DNA of 64,000 nucleotides, taken from Metallyticus violacea. Its lineage: Eukaryota; Arthropoda; Insecta; Mantodea; Metallyticidae. The stretch is from assembly GCA_030762175.1 (NCBI GenBank), contig CM060831.1:994501-1058500 (forward strand), given 5' to 3'. The notes under the pieces are model-generated. The model was not told where the DNA came from and ran no database searches. It saw only the letters and a list, made by a program, of their open reading frames with translations. The position numbers and the translations under genes were made by a program. Numbering within the stretch: position 1 is the stretch's first letter; every line of letters begins with the position of its first letter. This document shows, in pieces, positions 10,546 to 21,169 of this stretch.

Positions 10546-12131
10546 GATTTCTACATTAATATAATAGATTAAGTATTGTTCTCTCTATTTTGCCAGAAAA
10601 AAAAGGAGGGAAACATAGGCCAATATTTGAACCGCGGATCTTTGCAACTAAAGCCCAATGCGCACAGTGCAACACGAATTAGAACACACAGAGAGGCACA
10701 TCGGCCGAAATCGACACGGGAGTAATTCACCACTACCACTCACAGCGAGTTCTTCTTGTAAAATATAGTATGTGTGACACAATGTGGATCACTCCCGCGC
10801 AAGAGTATCGTTCCTTTGACGGGGATTCCCTGGATTGCATACATACAACTTTTTTTCTCTGGTGTATGTGAGCACACTTTTTTCATATTCAGGTCTTCGT
10901 GAATAATGGTGAGCAGGATTTCCAGTTCATGAATGCACTTATCAGTCAAACATAACCGCGATGCTGACGTGCGATCAGTACTTACATTCATGTACCCAAA
11001 CGGTCTTCTGTGCAGGGACTTTTTGATCACATACCGCAGTTAAACATCTATGACTTTCTGCGGATTGGACGATTTCCCTCCACAAAAACCGTGCAGTCCT
11101 TAATCGCCACCCATCTTGTCCGCGTCTTTCTCTACTTGACAACAAACGAACATTGTATTTTCGCTAAGCACTCTTACTGCCGGCATCTACCGTCTGTATG
11201 GAGTACTATTATCAGTTCATTGCCCTACGAATGGACGATTGCGCGGGGTTGAAAACATTGCTATTGTAAATATTTCTGAACGGATTAATTGTAATGCTTT
11301 TACGATATCAAATTAGTGCTACTTAAGCTTGATTGTTTGAGGGAAATGTATAATTTGGCAAATTGCTTTATTGTTTCACCTTCCCGCATATAAACAAGAG
11401 CTTTTGGACATTTAAAGCATATTTAGGGAAACCATTTCCTGTCTATTTAATGTTTCCTGCTCCAGGATGCAGGTTACAGGCCTCCGCTTCCGCACAGAAA
11501 TGCTGAGCTCTTGTTCAACTGCACATTACATCATGATGTAGGAACAGCAAAATGCTCGACTGGCGGTTTAGGGGTCAGTGGTATATCAAATAAACATTTC
11601 TTTGAAGTTTAGCTTCAGCTACATGAGACCGGGGAAAGTTGCGAAAAAACGCGCAGCAGACAACAGGATAGGTAATCTCATTTTAATGAGCATCTCCCAT
11701 TGCAAGGGTTAGATAATGACACACCCCATCCCATTCCCTTGTTTCTTTTTCCCCTTCATGCATGTTCATTTCTTTCACTGCTCTGCCCATTCATTATATT
11801 CCGTGTGGAGGGACGCGGCCCGACCCGGCCAGGAAATCCGGACTTCCTCCTTTTCCTGCTGATGGTCACCAGACCAAATCTTTAACTCCATTATAACAAC
11901 AGCAGCACATACAACACGCAAGGAAGCTACCGTGGTCACGGTATTCATAGAGCAACAGTGTGATCCTGTAACGGGATTCAAGTAGCAAACTGCTGACATC
12001 TTTAAGAAAACGCCTTGAGGGTGCACTCAAAGTTTTCATTTTTTATCTGAAGTACCCAGCACAGCCCGTTCTGTTAGCGAAATTCAACCAAAAGTCAATT
12101 TAGCTGCTAAATGTTAAGATTATCCAAGGTA
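10546..12131. other. Unassigned sequence
   Basis: Open frames at 10740-11030 (-), 11010-11252 (+) and 11775-12026 (-) overlap one another and match nothing I recognise. Confidence 0.5.
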
Positions 12132-13276
12132 CGAGGGTAGGTCTATAAGTTTCCGGTCTAACCAATTTCTAGGTATCATAAAGACAAAAAACTATATTTC
12201 ACTGTTCAATATAGTTACCCTTTATTGTAATATACTTCTCACATCTTTGAGTTAACATTTCAATCCCCCCCCCAAAGTAGTCAGAAGTATTGTCTGCAAA
12301 ATGGGCATAAACAGCATCCATAACTTCTTCGTCACACTTAAGTGTCCTTCCTCAAAGGTCCTACTTGAGTTATGAGAAGAGGAAATAGTCACTGAGAGTT
12401 AGATCTGGGCTGTAGGGTGGATGGTTGATCTCCTTGAAGCCATATTTCTTCACAGCTTTCTTTGCAACAAGAGGTGCGTTGTCGTGAAGAAGGTGCATAC
12501 CACTATTCAGCTGCTTTCCTCATCTTTTCTCTTTGATGGAAGCACGTAGGCTGTGCAGTAGGCCGGCACAGTATTCCCCATTTACTGTGGTGTTCCTCTT
12601 CTTGAAGTCAATGAAGAGTATTCCTTCACAGTCCCAAAAGATTGTGGCCATGATCTTCTTGGTTGACTGAGTGACCTTGGCCTTTAGAGGCGGTGCTTCG
12701 CCAGGTTTATGCCACTCCATTGATTCTCTTTTGGACAAGGAATCATAGTAGAAGACCATTGTTTCACCCGCTGTAACAATGCTTTGCAGAACTTCTCTCT
12801 CGTTGCCACGGCAGAGCTCCAAAAATGCCTGACAACAGATGACTCGTTGCTGCTTTTGGACTGAGGAAAGAAGTGCACCCTTGCACTAAAATCATTCATT
12901 TTTAAATATTCCTGCACGCTCTTCCTCTTCAATTCTTTCTCGACCTATTCGAAAAAGTGTGTCGCACTGTTTATGGTACAATATGAAGGGGATGCTTCCC
13001 TAAATATACCGTTGAATCGCTGTTTAATTTCATTTGGAATAAATCTTTGTTTTGTGAAGAAGTTAATAACGGCTCGATACTCCACTTTGAACATGTCATA
13101 GACCTCTACACATAGCCTTGTTTATGCAACTATATCTGAACAACTGAACACAGCGGAGCGGAGCGGAAGCTACAGCTGCACTTATTTACTTAACAGTAAG
13201 GTATGACACAATATAAGGATTTTGTGAAGACGATAATCCTTATCGGCGAGGCCGGAAACTTATGGGCCTCTTCTCG
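12132..13276 (-). mobile_element. mariner element, nearly complete but inactivated
   Basis: Ends: CGAGGGTAGGTCTATAAG at 12132 pairs, imperfectly, with the reverse complement CGAGAAGAGGCCCATAAG ending at 13276. The left end abuts a TA, as expected of mariner target sites; the right flank now reads CA. The minus strand encodes the transposase: 12520-12822 reads S-M-E-W-H-K-P-G and A-T-I-F-W-D-C-E-G-I-L, and about 12340-12500 reads H-D-N-A-P then H-P-P-Y-S-P-D-L. Frameshifts and stops break the frame. The usual G-D-E-T motif is A-G-E-T, so the first catalytic Asp is lost. At 1145 bp it is a little shorter than the usual 1.3 kb. Confidence 0.93.
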
Positions 13277-13920
13277 CATGTTCATAAATATTGCGGGGTG
13301 TTTGTGTGAAAGTTAGTAGCAGCCGGTATCTTACATACAATGTAAAAACAATTATAAAATAAGCCACTAGATAATCCGTAGACAACCATATCTGGAAGGC
13401 GGCAATTCCTCAGGGAACTTTCAAAGAAATTCCTCAAGTACGCAATGGGCTGATTCATATTTATAACAATATTTACATATTTGCACATCAAAATACATTG
13501 TTTTAAAGTCTTTGTGAACGAATGTACACTGGCGACCGCTCGGAAGTTGCAGAGCAGGCGGCCGTCAGTAGGAAGGGTAACCGATTTTGGCCGAGACGCA
13601 AAACTCACTGCGAGCGGTGAGGACATATTCTGGAAGCCGGCTTTAAGACAATATTTAGAACAAAAATAATATATTAAATGAATTATTAACATTTAAATTT
13701 TTTATACATTTTAGAAAGGTTTAAGGCAATAAAAGTCAAATTTTCAATAATTACAACTGAGTGAAAAACGCCACCGTTCACTTATCATACGTTTTATGTC
13801 TTAAGGCTGCTAATTTCAGCAGGTTTAATCTAATCTGGCTGTTCTACATGTATAGTCATTTACAATAATAGCAACCAAACAATCTTGTTTATATCAGTAA
13901 TGTTATCTTCACGTAAATTG

Positions 13921-14205
13921 TCGGTTTTGGTGGCATAGTGGTAACCAATACTTGCCTCGTAAACCCAAGATCACTGCCGGCCAGGATCGATATTTTTTTC
14001 GGGCATAAAAATTCTAAATATGGCTTTCTTCAGAAGGGAAGTAAAGCCGTGAGTCCCGTGTCGTAGATTTGCGGCATGTAAAACAATTTCAAGCATGAAA
14101 GAAGGGGGCCCTGAACAAAATTTATCGGCCATTTCACGCCCTGAATTGAATGGGATGCTGATGATCTGAGATGTCAAAGAGGGCCCGTAAAATCAATAAT
14201 TAACT
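13921..14205 (+). mobile_element. SINE-A, full length with damaged box B
   Basis: The head GGTTTTGGTGGCATAGTGG and the body words GAAGGGAAGTAAAGCCGTGA and TTTCACGCCCTGAATTGAAT are present to the 3' end (GAGATGTCAAAGAGGGCCCG). About 12 bp covering box B are deleted, so the Pol III promoter is lost in this copy. Confidence 0.9.
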
Positions 14206-14348
14206 CCCCGTGAAAGGAACAAGCAATACTAATCGAATCCTATGATGGGTTAACGATAAAAGGTTTTACACATGAAATGAATTGAAATGAATTGTTTGAG
14301 ACGGAGGAGAATAGTTAGTACTTCAGTGTTTCTTACGACTGGCCGTTC

Positions 14349-14534
14349 GTGTCTATGCCCTCGATGGGAGCACCTCCGGGAGGAAGGGATGAGATACACC
14401 GGGCGGTGACCGCGGACATAGACGAGATCCCTAACATGTTTCTAGATAGAATACCCCTACGCCATTGTAGCCCTGCACTTAAGGAGGTCCAGTCCCTCAG
14501 AAGAAAACTAGCAGAACTAACAGGAGAACGGTAA
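14349..14534 (+). other. Unidentified 61-codon open frame with coding-like composition
   Basis: The frame starts with M-S-M-P-S-M-G-A-P-P-G-G and ends with an E/K/L-rich segment (R-R-K-L-A-E-L-T-G-E-R). GC content is clearly higher than in neighbouring DNA. I do not recognise it. Lying about 200 bp upstream of the Penelope-like element it could be unrelated host sequence, an exon remnant, or part of another mobile element. No splice or promoter evidence is visible. Confidence 0.3.
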
Positions 14535-14701
14535 ATTCATGAAATTCGCGTAAGTGACCTGGGTAAACCATGAGAAAATTCAGGATCAACATGAGTGGCC
14601 CGAAAGGAACCTCCAGAACGTTACCGCCTGCGCAACCCCGCTCTAAGTAAATAAACGCTTAATCTAATCCGATATGTATATGTATCGTCCACAACTCCAG
14701 T

Positions 14702-14733
14702 AGATCCTGGTGGTCTAGTAGTAACCTAATATA
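14702..14733 (+). mobile_element. SINE-A 5' stub (upstream half of a split copy)
   Basis: GATCCTGGTGGTCTAGTAGT matches the first bases of SINE-A and then stops at an AT-rich stretch. The body and tail of what looks like the same SINE resume at 16258, beyond the Penelope-like element. The anticodon and box-B portion is missing at the break. Confidence 0.72.
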
Positions 14734-14750
14734 TATGTATATATATCGTA

Positions 14751-16240
14751 CCATGGCATCGCCTCTTTTGATGAATCAAAGGGATAGCGATGGGCACCAG
14801 AATGGCCCCTTCCTATGCAAATTTATTTATGGCAAGATTAGAAGAACATTTCCTTCATTCAGAACCCCTAGCCCCTTTGGTATGACGTAGATTTATCGAT
14901 GGCATTTTTATCATCTGGACCCATGGCATCGCCTCTTTTGATGCTTTTTTTGCCAGACTGAACACTAATTATTCAGTCACTTTTACCTCCACAGTCTCTC
15001 GAACCCAAACCACTTTTCTAGACATTGATATCCAGTTGGTCAACAAAAACTTCCTAACATCGGTGCACATTAAACCGACCAATTTGCAGCAATATTTACA
15101 TTTTGACAGTTTCCATCCTTCCCATATTAAAAAAGCTATTCCTTTTTTTTTATCACTTCGGGGACACCGCATCTGTAACAATCTTAAGTCACTAGATGAC
15201 TATATCACCCAGTTAATTGATAAATTGACTGATCGCGGTTATCCTCGTGCGCCATGGTTCAGTCTAGAGTTTTGTCTTCCCGCCAACACCATACGACTCA
15301 GATCTCAAAACAAACTGATAATAACCAATTGAATTTTATAGTCACCTATTTCCCCGGCCTAGAACGCTTTAAGCCCATCCTTAAGGATTGTTTCAGTGTT
15401 CTTAAGCAGAATCCTACTACATCAGCATTGTTTCACAAACCACCACGCCTAAGTTTCAGGTCCCCACATAACCTAAAAACCATTCTCCGCAAGAAACTTA
15501 ATTCCACGTTTGTTTCTCAACCTACACCTGGGTCTTGTCCCCGCAATAGAACAAAATGTAAAACTTGTGCCTTAATAACGCCCAGTACATCCTTCTTCAG
15601 TCCCATAGTTAAGTCAGAATTCAAAATTCATATTTTTGCTAATTGTGTCTCCACCAACGTGGTATACATGCTCCAATGTAAATTTTGTCCTGCTTTCTAC
15701 ATTGGTTTAACCTCCACCGCAGTTTCACTCAGAATGAACAATCACAGACGCTCTGTCAAAACCTGTTCTTCTTTGCCCGTAGCCCAACATACCAACCTTC
15801 ACCATTCTGCTTTCGATACTTGTTTTGCTTTAATACTCATAGATGCCGTACTTCCTACTTCTCCTACCAGTACTCTCCGAGACAGAGGGATGGCAGCGAT
15901 TGTTCTTCACAAGGGACGTACCCCTCCGGGCTTGAACATCTCTCTTGTTATGTTGGTTTCTCTGGCTGCCAACTCAGCAGACTGTAAGGAAGGCACACAA
16001 GCCGTACGATATACTAGACTTAGTCCTTGGTCTCCTTCTACGCGATCAAGAGCCCATGCTTTCTCGAAATATAGTAACCACTACAGTGTTCTACAGTGAC
16101 CTCAATAGTGTTCCACGTCGTCTTAAGTGCATCTGTGTTTTTTAGTGTTTTTATGTGTTCTACACTTTAAATGTGGCACGCCTTTGTGATTTTAAGTTGT
16201 GTCATGTCTCCTAAATAGAGCTTTTTACATTCCTTTTAAA
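14751..16240 (+). mobile_element. Penelope-like retroelement, 5'-truncated, RT plus GIY-YIG remnant
   Basis: From 14781 the frame reads [16 protein letters not shown], a Penelope-type RT block, then R-F-I-D-G-I-F-I-I-W, which corresponds to the catalytic Y/F-x-D-D box with the second Asp replaced by Gly. An in-frame stop lies just before this box. The frame continues to 15332; after a frameshift near 15310-15335 it resumes to 16099. A Cys-rich linker (C-P-R-N-R-T-K-C-K-T-C) and the GIY-YIG endonuclease (V-V-Y-M-L-Q-C and F-Y-I-G-L-T-S near 15660-15715) are clear. Family knowledge: Penelope-like elements encode exactly this RT-then-GIY-YIG order. This copy cannot function. Confidence 0.93.
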
Positions 16241-16257
16241 AGTATGTATATATATTA

Positions 16258-16412
16258 GGACGAAAAAATTCCAAGTATGGGTTTCTTCGGGAGGGAGGTA
16301 AAGCCGTTGGTACTGCGTCGCAGATTTACGGCTTATAAAGAGTAAAATTTATCGATCGCCCTGAATACTATGGGACGCTAATGATCAAAGATGTTTCCTT
16401 AATTAAATCAAA
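16258..16412 (+). mobile_element. SINE-A body and tail (downstream half of a split copy)
   Basis: GGACGAAAAAATTCCAAGTA, GGGAGGTAAAGCCGTTGG, GCAGATTTACGGC and ATGGGACGCTAATGATC follow the SINE-A order. Together with 14702-14733 this accounts for most of one SINE-A, less about 60 bp at the junction. Confidence 0.8.
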
Positions 16413-16837
16413 CACACTGTACAATGTGAGTTGGCCGAAGATATGACATCAAAACATATAGCAATCTTGCCAACTACGGCAGTTAATAACACTAACAAAA
16501 AAGTTGTACTCCCTAACAGCATTAGAGAACTGTGGAATCAACACTATGTATCTATCACCTGATGAGTTTGTTAAGTTAAATATTGAAAGCAGAATGCATT
16601 AACAAAACCCCATTTGTCTTCTAATGGTGCACTAACTCACCATTAGCTGTCTACTCCTCTTTCTAATGATACTAGCGACAAGTTAAAGGAGTCCATGTCT
16701 TAACAAACTTGGCCTCTCTTAGAGAATTTGATACAAACTTAAATGCATGATCAGAGTCAGTGTGATATGCCGATGAAATCACAGGACTCTGTGTATTTAA
16801 CGTGACACTAATCAAGGTGGATAAGATCATTAAAACA

Positions 16838-16915
16838 CAGGTTCGCCAGGACTGAGGTTTGTTTTAGTCCTCATAAATAGGAAATTCCGGGGAGGTACCC
16901 TACAAATAGGTGGCT
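16838..16915 (+). mobile_element. SINE-B fragment
   Basis: GGTTCGCCAGGACTGAGG followed by TTTTAGTCCTCATAAATAGG and CCGGGGAGGTACCCTA matches the region from box B through the middle of SINE-B, with the GGACGGTCCTCC segment deleted. Confidence 0.7.
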
Positions 16916-17301
16916 CGTAACACGAAAAATTGCTGCAGCCTCATCTGCACGTGAGTTTAATTAGAAAATAATGTTCAGTATCTTCAGTTCACTGTTTACA
17001 CAACAGAGATGTAAATAGTAAAATAAACTTTCAAAAAAGTATATTGCCGTACTTAACACAACTTACATCATTTTATGCAATATTGCACCTTATGCACCGG
17101 AATGGCACCATAGAATACCCGAAGCTACAAACAGTAGTACCACATAAAATCGTTTTAATATAGCTGCAATAGCATTAAAGTTTTATTTTTGTAGCCATAG
17201 ACTACAAAACAAGTAACTAAATAACTACAACAGTAAATGATGTAGCTAAATAAACTCTCAAAAGATTATATTTAGAAGCTGGCTCATCCTTCTGATTTGC
17301 T

Positions 17302-17658
17302 ATGGAAGCGGCAGCCAACAACGATACACATTTCTGCTCGCCCTACATGCTGCCCATTGCCCGATTCTCAGCTTTGGCTGTACTTGCTATCTCGGAACAT
17401 AAAGCAAGCGCCTACCGTTGCCATGGCAACCGCTATGAAACAGGTCGCAAGTGCAGTCAAATTCGTTCTGACGTGACTGGATTCAGGTGTACGAATAGTG
17501 AAAGCAGCGCGCTGTTACCAATATATTCTATGTCAGCACTCAGAACTTTAAATTTGAGTATAAAACAGAAAAGCCCGAAATTAATAATTACGTTTATATT
17601 GGATACAGCTGGAGTGTACCGTCCCCCCAAAAGAAGAAATTCCTTTCCCAGATTATAA
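17302..17658 (+). other. 118-codon open frame over a possible regulatory segment
   Basis: The frame starts M-E-A-A-A-N-N-D and has no recognisable domain, signal peptide or repeat. The first 220 bp are noticeably GC- and CpG-richer than surrounding DNA and contain a perfect X-box and a TGACGTGAC site. I read this more readily as a small regulatory island than as a gene. A real short exon cannot be excluded. Confidence 0.25.
17417..17430. promoter_or_regulatory. Perfect palindromic RFX X-box candidate
   Basis: GTTGCCATGGCAAC is its own reverse complement and fits the RFX consensus GTNRCC(N0-3)RGYAAC exactly. In animals such sites often drive ciliary genes. A TGACGTGAC (CRE-like) sequence lies about 40 bp downstream. 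No transcript is visible, so function is inference only. Confidence 0.45.
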
Positions 17659-17827
17659 TTTCATCATTAGTGCCCCCTGTATGCGATGTCTTGCAGTATA
17701 AACACTTAGTATACAATAGAATCGAGTGGCAGACATCAATCAGGATCTTCCCATGACAGGCTGCCCCCAAGAAAAATTACGATCTGCTGGTCAAACCCCT
17801 CAAGTCTTTACCAGCATAGGAAACTGA

Positions 17828-18050
17828 CTGGCACGGTGGCCGAGGACTTTAAGGCGCGGACTCGTGAGCGGGAGGTCTGGGGTTCGAATCCCGCCAGGAC
17901 CGTCCTCCTTGACTGAGGGTTTTTCCAGGTTTCCCTCAGTCCTCATAAAAGGCAAATGCCGGGAAGGTACCCTAAACTTAGGCCTGGAACGTTTCCTTCT
18001 TTTAAAAAAAATCCTTTCCCAATTTATCAAAAAAAAAAAAAAAAAAAAAA
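17828..18050 (+). mobile_element. SINE-B, short-tail form with poly(A) and target-site duplication
   Basis: Head GGCACGGTGGCCGAGGACTT, box B GGTTCGAATCC, GGACCGTCCTCCTTGACTGA, GGCAAATGCCGGGAAGGTAC and ATCCTTTCCCAATTTATC are followed directly by about 23 A residues. Flanks AGCATAGGAAACTGA (17813-17827) and AGCACAGGAAACAGA (18051-18065) are an imperfect 15-bp duplication (13/15). The 3' segment present in long-tail copies (CACCGCCTG through AACACTAC) is absent, so the poly(A) begins at an earlier point. Confidence 0.93.
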
Positions 18051-18199
18051 AGCACAGGAAACAGAAGTAGTCAAGGTTATGGTTTGTCCTATATGAAAAG
18101 GATGTTTATAACAGACACAAAGAAACAAAGCGTGTGATGGACAATACTTAGAGAAGATTTAATGTCTAGTTTTATAACAGAAACTTTCGCAATTACCGT

Positions 18200-18346
18200 C
18201 TTAGGAGTTCCCAAATTCAATACTGAGGTGATTGTTTAATATTATAGGTGTAAATTGCAATAATATCATCCCAATAAATTTAGCCTTTGGCAAGATTTGG
18301 GAACTTGCAGGGGGTCCGCGAACCACGGTTTGGGAATCGCCTGTGA
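18200..18346. mobile_element. Probable hAT-type MITE
   Basis: The right end GAACCACGGTTTGGGAATCG is a typical hAT terminus, and the left end near 18205 reads GAGTTCCCAAATTC, roughly its inverse. About 150 bp with no coding capacity lie between. I could not establish an 8-bp target duplication. Confidence 0.5.
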
Positions 18347-18992
18347 GCTAAAGACACAAAAGTACAGTTTATTTAACAATGTGACAATAAGTGCATGACA
18401 GTGGGGATGAGGAGATTAAGATGTTCATGCCGCATCAGTATGCAGAACCTACGTCTCTCAAGGTGGGCGGGCGGGCGAATTAGCAAATCCAACAAGAACA
18501 ACACTATTTCCAGCATGGAATGTGAAGTGTTTAAAGATTCATGTCTGTCCCATTGTATGTACCTAACACGCATCGGGTTTGTAAGAGAAGAAACCTACCG
18601 ATAAACCGGGCTACTACCCGATAACTTCACCAAGGGGGCGTCCCTTTAATAAAAGATAAAGATAAGTTGATGATCACCAGTAAAGAAATGTTTCTTTCTC
18701 TGCTTTTACGTAGAAACAATAATTCAGGAATCCATGTCCATATCTTCAAGACGCAGTTCAGGAGTGAAGTTGTGACACGATCATTTGTATGTGCAGAAAA
18801 GGGAGGTGGGCGAGAGAGAGGGACATCATTTCAAGAAGCAATCAATACTGGATTTATTTATTAGAAATTTGGGACACCTAAGACGCAAGTCCACACAAGC
18901 TTCTAAATTGGTTAAGGTTTCAATTCTGAACTTGTAAGTTTTTAATTAAATTTCAATGTTATTTTGTGTGATATTCCTCAAAATACAACATT

Positions 18993-19047
18993 GTAATGGG
19001 ACTCCATGACCTGAGATGTTAAAGAGCGTCCATAAATAAACGAAATA
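18993..19047 (+). mobile_element. SINE-A 3' end fragment
   Basis: ATGACCTGAGATGTTAAAGA followed by GCGTCCATAAATAAA is the last ~50 bp of SINE-A. A severe 5' truncation. Confidence 0.75.
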
Positions 19048-19073
19048 ATGCTAACCGAGATGAGTGGTAGCAA

Positions 19074-19158
19074 AGGGTGGTGTAGTAAACTTTTTGGCTT
19101 CTTAATTCTAAATTTTTAGGCTTGGGGCTTCTTTACAGTACATCCTGTGATTCAGCTA
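19074..19158 (+). repeat. Dispersed repeat C, copy 1
   Basis: AGGGTGGTGTAGTAAACTTT, TTCTTAATTCTAAATTTTTA and the following G-rich word align with the two copies at 58673-58785 and 59064-59150. Family identity unknown. Confidence 0.6.
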
Positions 19159-19279
19159 TAATGTATCTCTAATTAAATGCCAGAAAACAATGTAAAGCGC
19201 GAAAAGACTTAACTGTTAAAGCAACTAACAATAAACAATAATAATCAGCACCAAATAAACCCCCAACAGGACAGCATGT

Positions 19280-19282
19280 GGT

Positions 19283-19334
<52 letters not shown>

Positions 19335-19342
19335 GAAGCAGC
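19280..19342. repeat. Compound (CAT)n(CAG)n microsatellite
   Basis: About nine CAT units run straight into about eight CAG units with an AAG interruption. It abuts the 3' end of the minus-strand SINE-A that follows. Confidence 0.95.
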
Positions 19343-19626
19343 AGCTTTATTTAAGGACGTTATTTAACATCTTTGGTCATTGCCCACGCATTCAAATCAG
19401 GGCGTGAAACGTCCGATAAATTTTCTCACAGGTCTCTTCTTTTAGACTTAAGGTCTTTTTTATGTGGCATTAATCTACGACATAGGACCAACGACTTTAA
19501 TTCCCTTCCGAAGAAAGGCATACTTAGTTAGGATTTTTAGGATTTTTAAGTCCTAAAATGACAATAGACCATGGCCGGTTTCAACCCGCGATCTTGGGTC
19601 TACGAGGCCCCCCACCAGGACCGACC
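19343..19626 (-). mobile_element. SINE-A, near full length
   Basis: Minus strand: head GGTCCTGGTGGGGGGCCTCG, box-B-like GGGTTGAAACC, the body words, and 3' end AAAGATGTTAAATAACGTCC. The 3' tail position is occupied by the compound microsatellite at 19280-19342. Confidence 0.9.
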
Positions 19627-20321
19627 TCTGTGACTTTGATAATTGCATATGATATGCATTTTTAATTTATGTATTCGGATGTTTAAGTATGTATTGCTTT
19701 GTTATCTTAAAATAATAAAAATGTATATCTTATTATAGTGAAGGTGAAGGCGTTATGAACATTTTTTTACACAAACAAACCTGGGTAATTATTGCAATTT
19801 ATTAATTTTATTATAGTTAAGAGCGCATGGTAACCCAACTAGTTAAAAAACATTCACGTAATCAGGGATGACACCGTTAGTTCCAACTCCCCCTCACTTT
19901 CAGTTACAGGATGTATGAAAAACAATGATACAGTGAGCCGATCAACTACTGCTTTAATTTAAGGGTTGAAATGGATTAACACTTGGCGTTATCTTTAAAA
20001 GTATTTAAATCTAAAAAACACAATTTTAAGTGCGTTGGACATTTTTAAAGGCAAGGACTTAAGATTTGCACAACAAATTGTGCATATTTTTAGGTTTATT
20101 TGTACAACCTTTCATCTTATTGGTCAATTTTTACTACTGTTTTAAACATCAATTTATTCAATATTTTTAACGATTCAAAGCTATTGTCAAAATCTATCTG
20201 CTCCAATAAAAAGTTTGCAAATGAGTTATGAATATTATTTTCCATAAAAGTTAGCATGGACATTTAATTGTGAATTAATTTAACTTATTTGACTTATTTA
20301 CAGATTCTCTTTAATATATCA

Positions 20322-20510
20322 GCGTCCCAAATAAACGGCCGATAAATTTTGCTCAGAGGCCTTTTCTTTTAGGCTTGAGGTTCTTTTACGTGCCGTAAAT
20401 GCACGACACGGGACCCAAGGCTTTACTTCCCTTCCGAAAGAATCCATATTTAGGATTTATACGCCCGAAAAAAATCATTGGTATTAAACCCAGAATTTTG
20501 GTGAATTAAA
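20322..20510 (-). mobile_element. SINE-A, body-only copy
   Basis: Minus strand: CGGGCGTATAAATCC, GGAAGGGAAGTAAAGCC, AAGAACCTCAAGCCTAAAAG, GAGCAAAATTTATCGGCCG. The tRNA-like head is reduced to a weak trace at the high-coordinate end. Confidence 0.85.
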
Positions 20511-21169
20511 CAGTCATTTAAATGCAAAATCGTGAAGAAACAAGTAACTGGTTTTAATAACGTTTTTTTTTTGTTAATATATTTTTGTTTTTATAATAAT
20601 GCCTGCTAACTGTTATGAGCAATGTTTCAAATTGCCATGTTTGAGTTCAGGCAATTAAAACCGAGGAATAGGTTTTACAAGTTTTGATGCCTACAGTAAA
20701 AGCTCAAGAGATAGGGATTTAAAGAGTGCAGGCATTAACGGCATAGAAAGGGGGTTCTCTGGGGTTTAAAGCAATTTTTAACAGAAATAAACGTTTTTGT
20801 CAGGAAAGGCCATTCTTTCACTTTGGTTTCAACTGTGTGCATGGTGAAGGAAAAAAGGTTCAGCATTTACTTCCGACGTTGTTCAATAAAGAATTGGCAT
20901 AATATTTTTACAGACTAAAAGTTATTTTGTTAATGTACATGTGGTACTAGTTCCTTTGTGCAAGTTGAGAATGCTCAGTTCCACACGATCAATAAGCTGC
21001 TTTTGCTTCAACTAATCTTAGGTAGAGAGTTTGCACAGCTCGTAGGCAATCAAGTTCAAAGGAAGGTAGATCCGAAGCTCCAGTTTGTGCTCTAACGGAA
21101 AGAAAACATCAACATCACTGCCGTCATTGTGATAAAAGATCGTTCAGTTTTAGAAATGCTGAGAATTTC
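20511..21169. other. Unassigned sequence
   Basis: Nothing recognised. Confidence 0.45.

Noticed and set aside
15254..16099. Intact 281-codon host gene
   Set aside because: It is the second part of a frameshifted Penelope-like reading frame carrying the GIY-YIG endonuclease.
17848..17907. tRNA-Ser or tRNA-Leu gene
   Set aside because: This is the head of SINE-B, with a SINE body, poly(A) and target duplication following.
18010..18060. Polyadenylated processed pseudogene
   Set aside because: The poly(A) belongs to SINE-B 17828-18050, defined by its target duplication.
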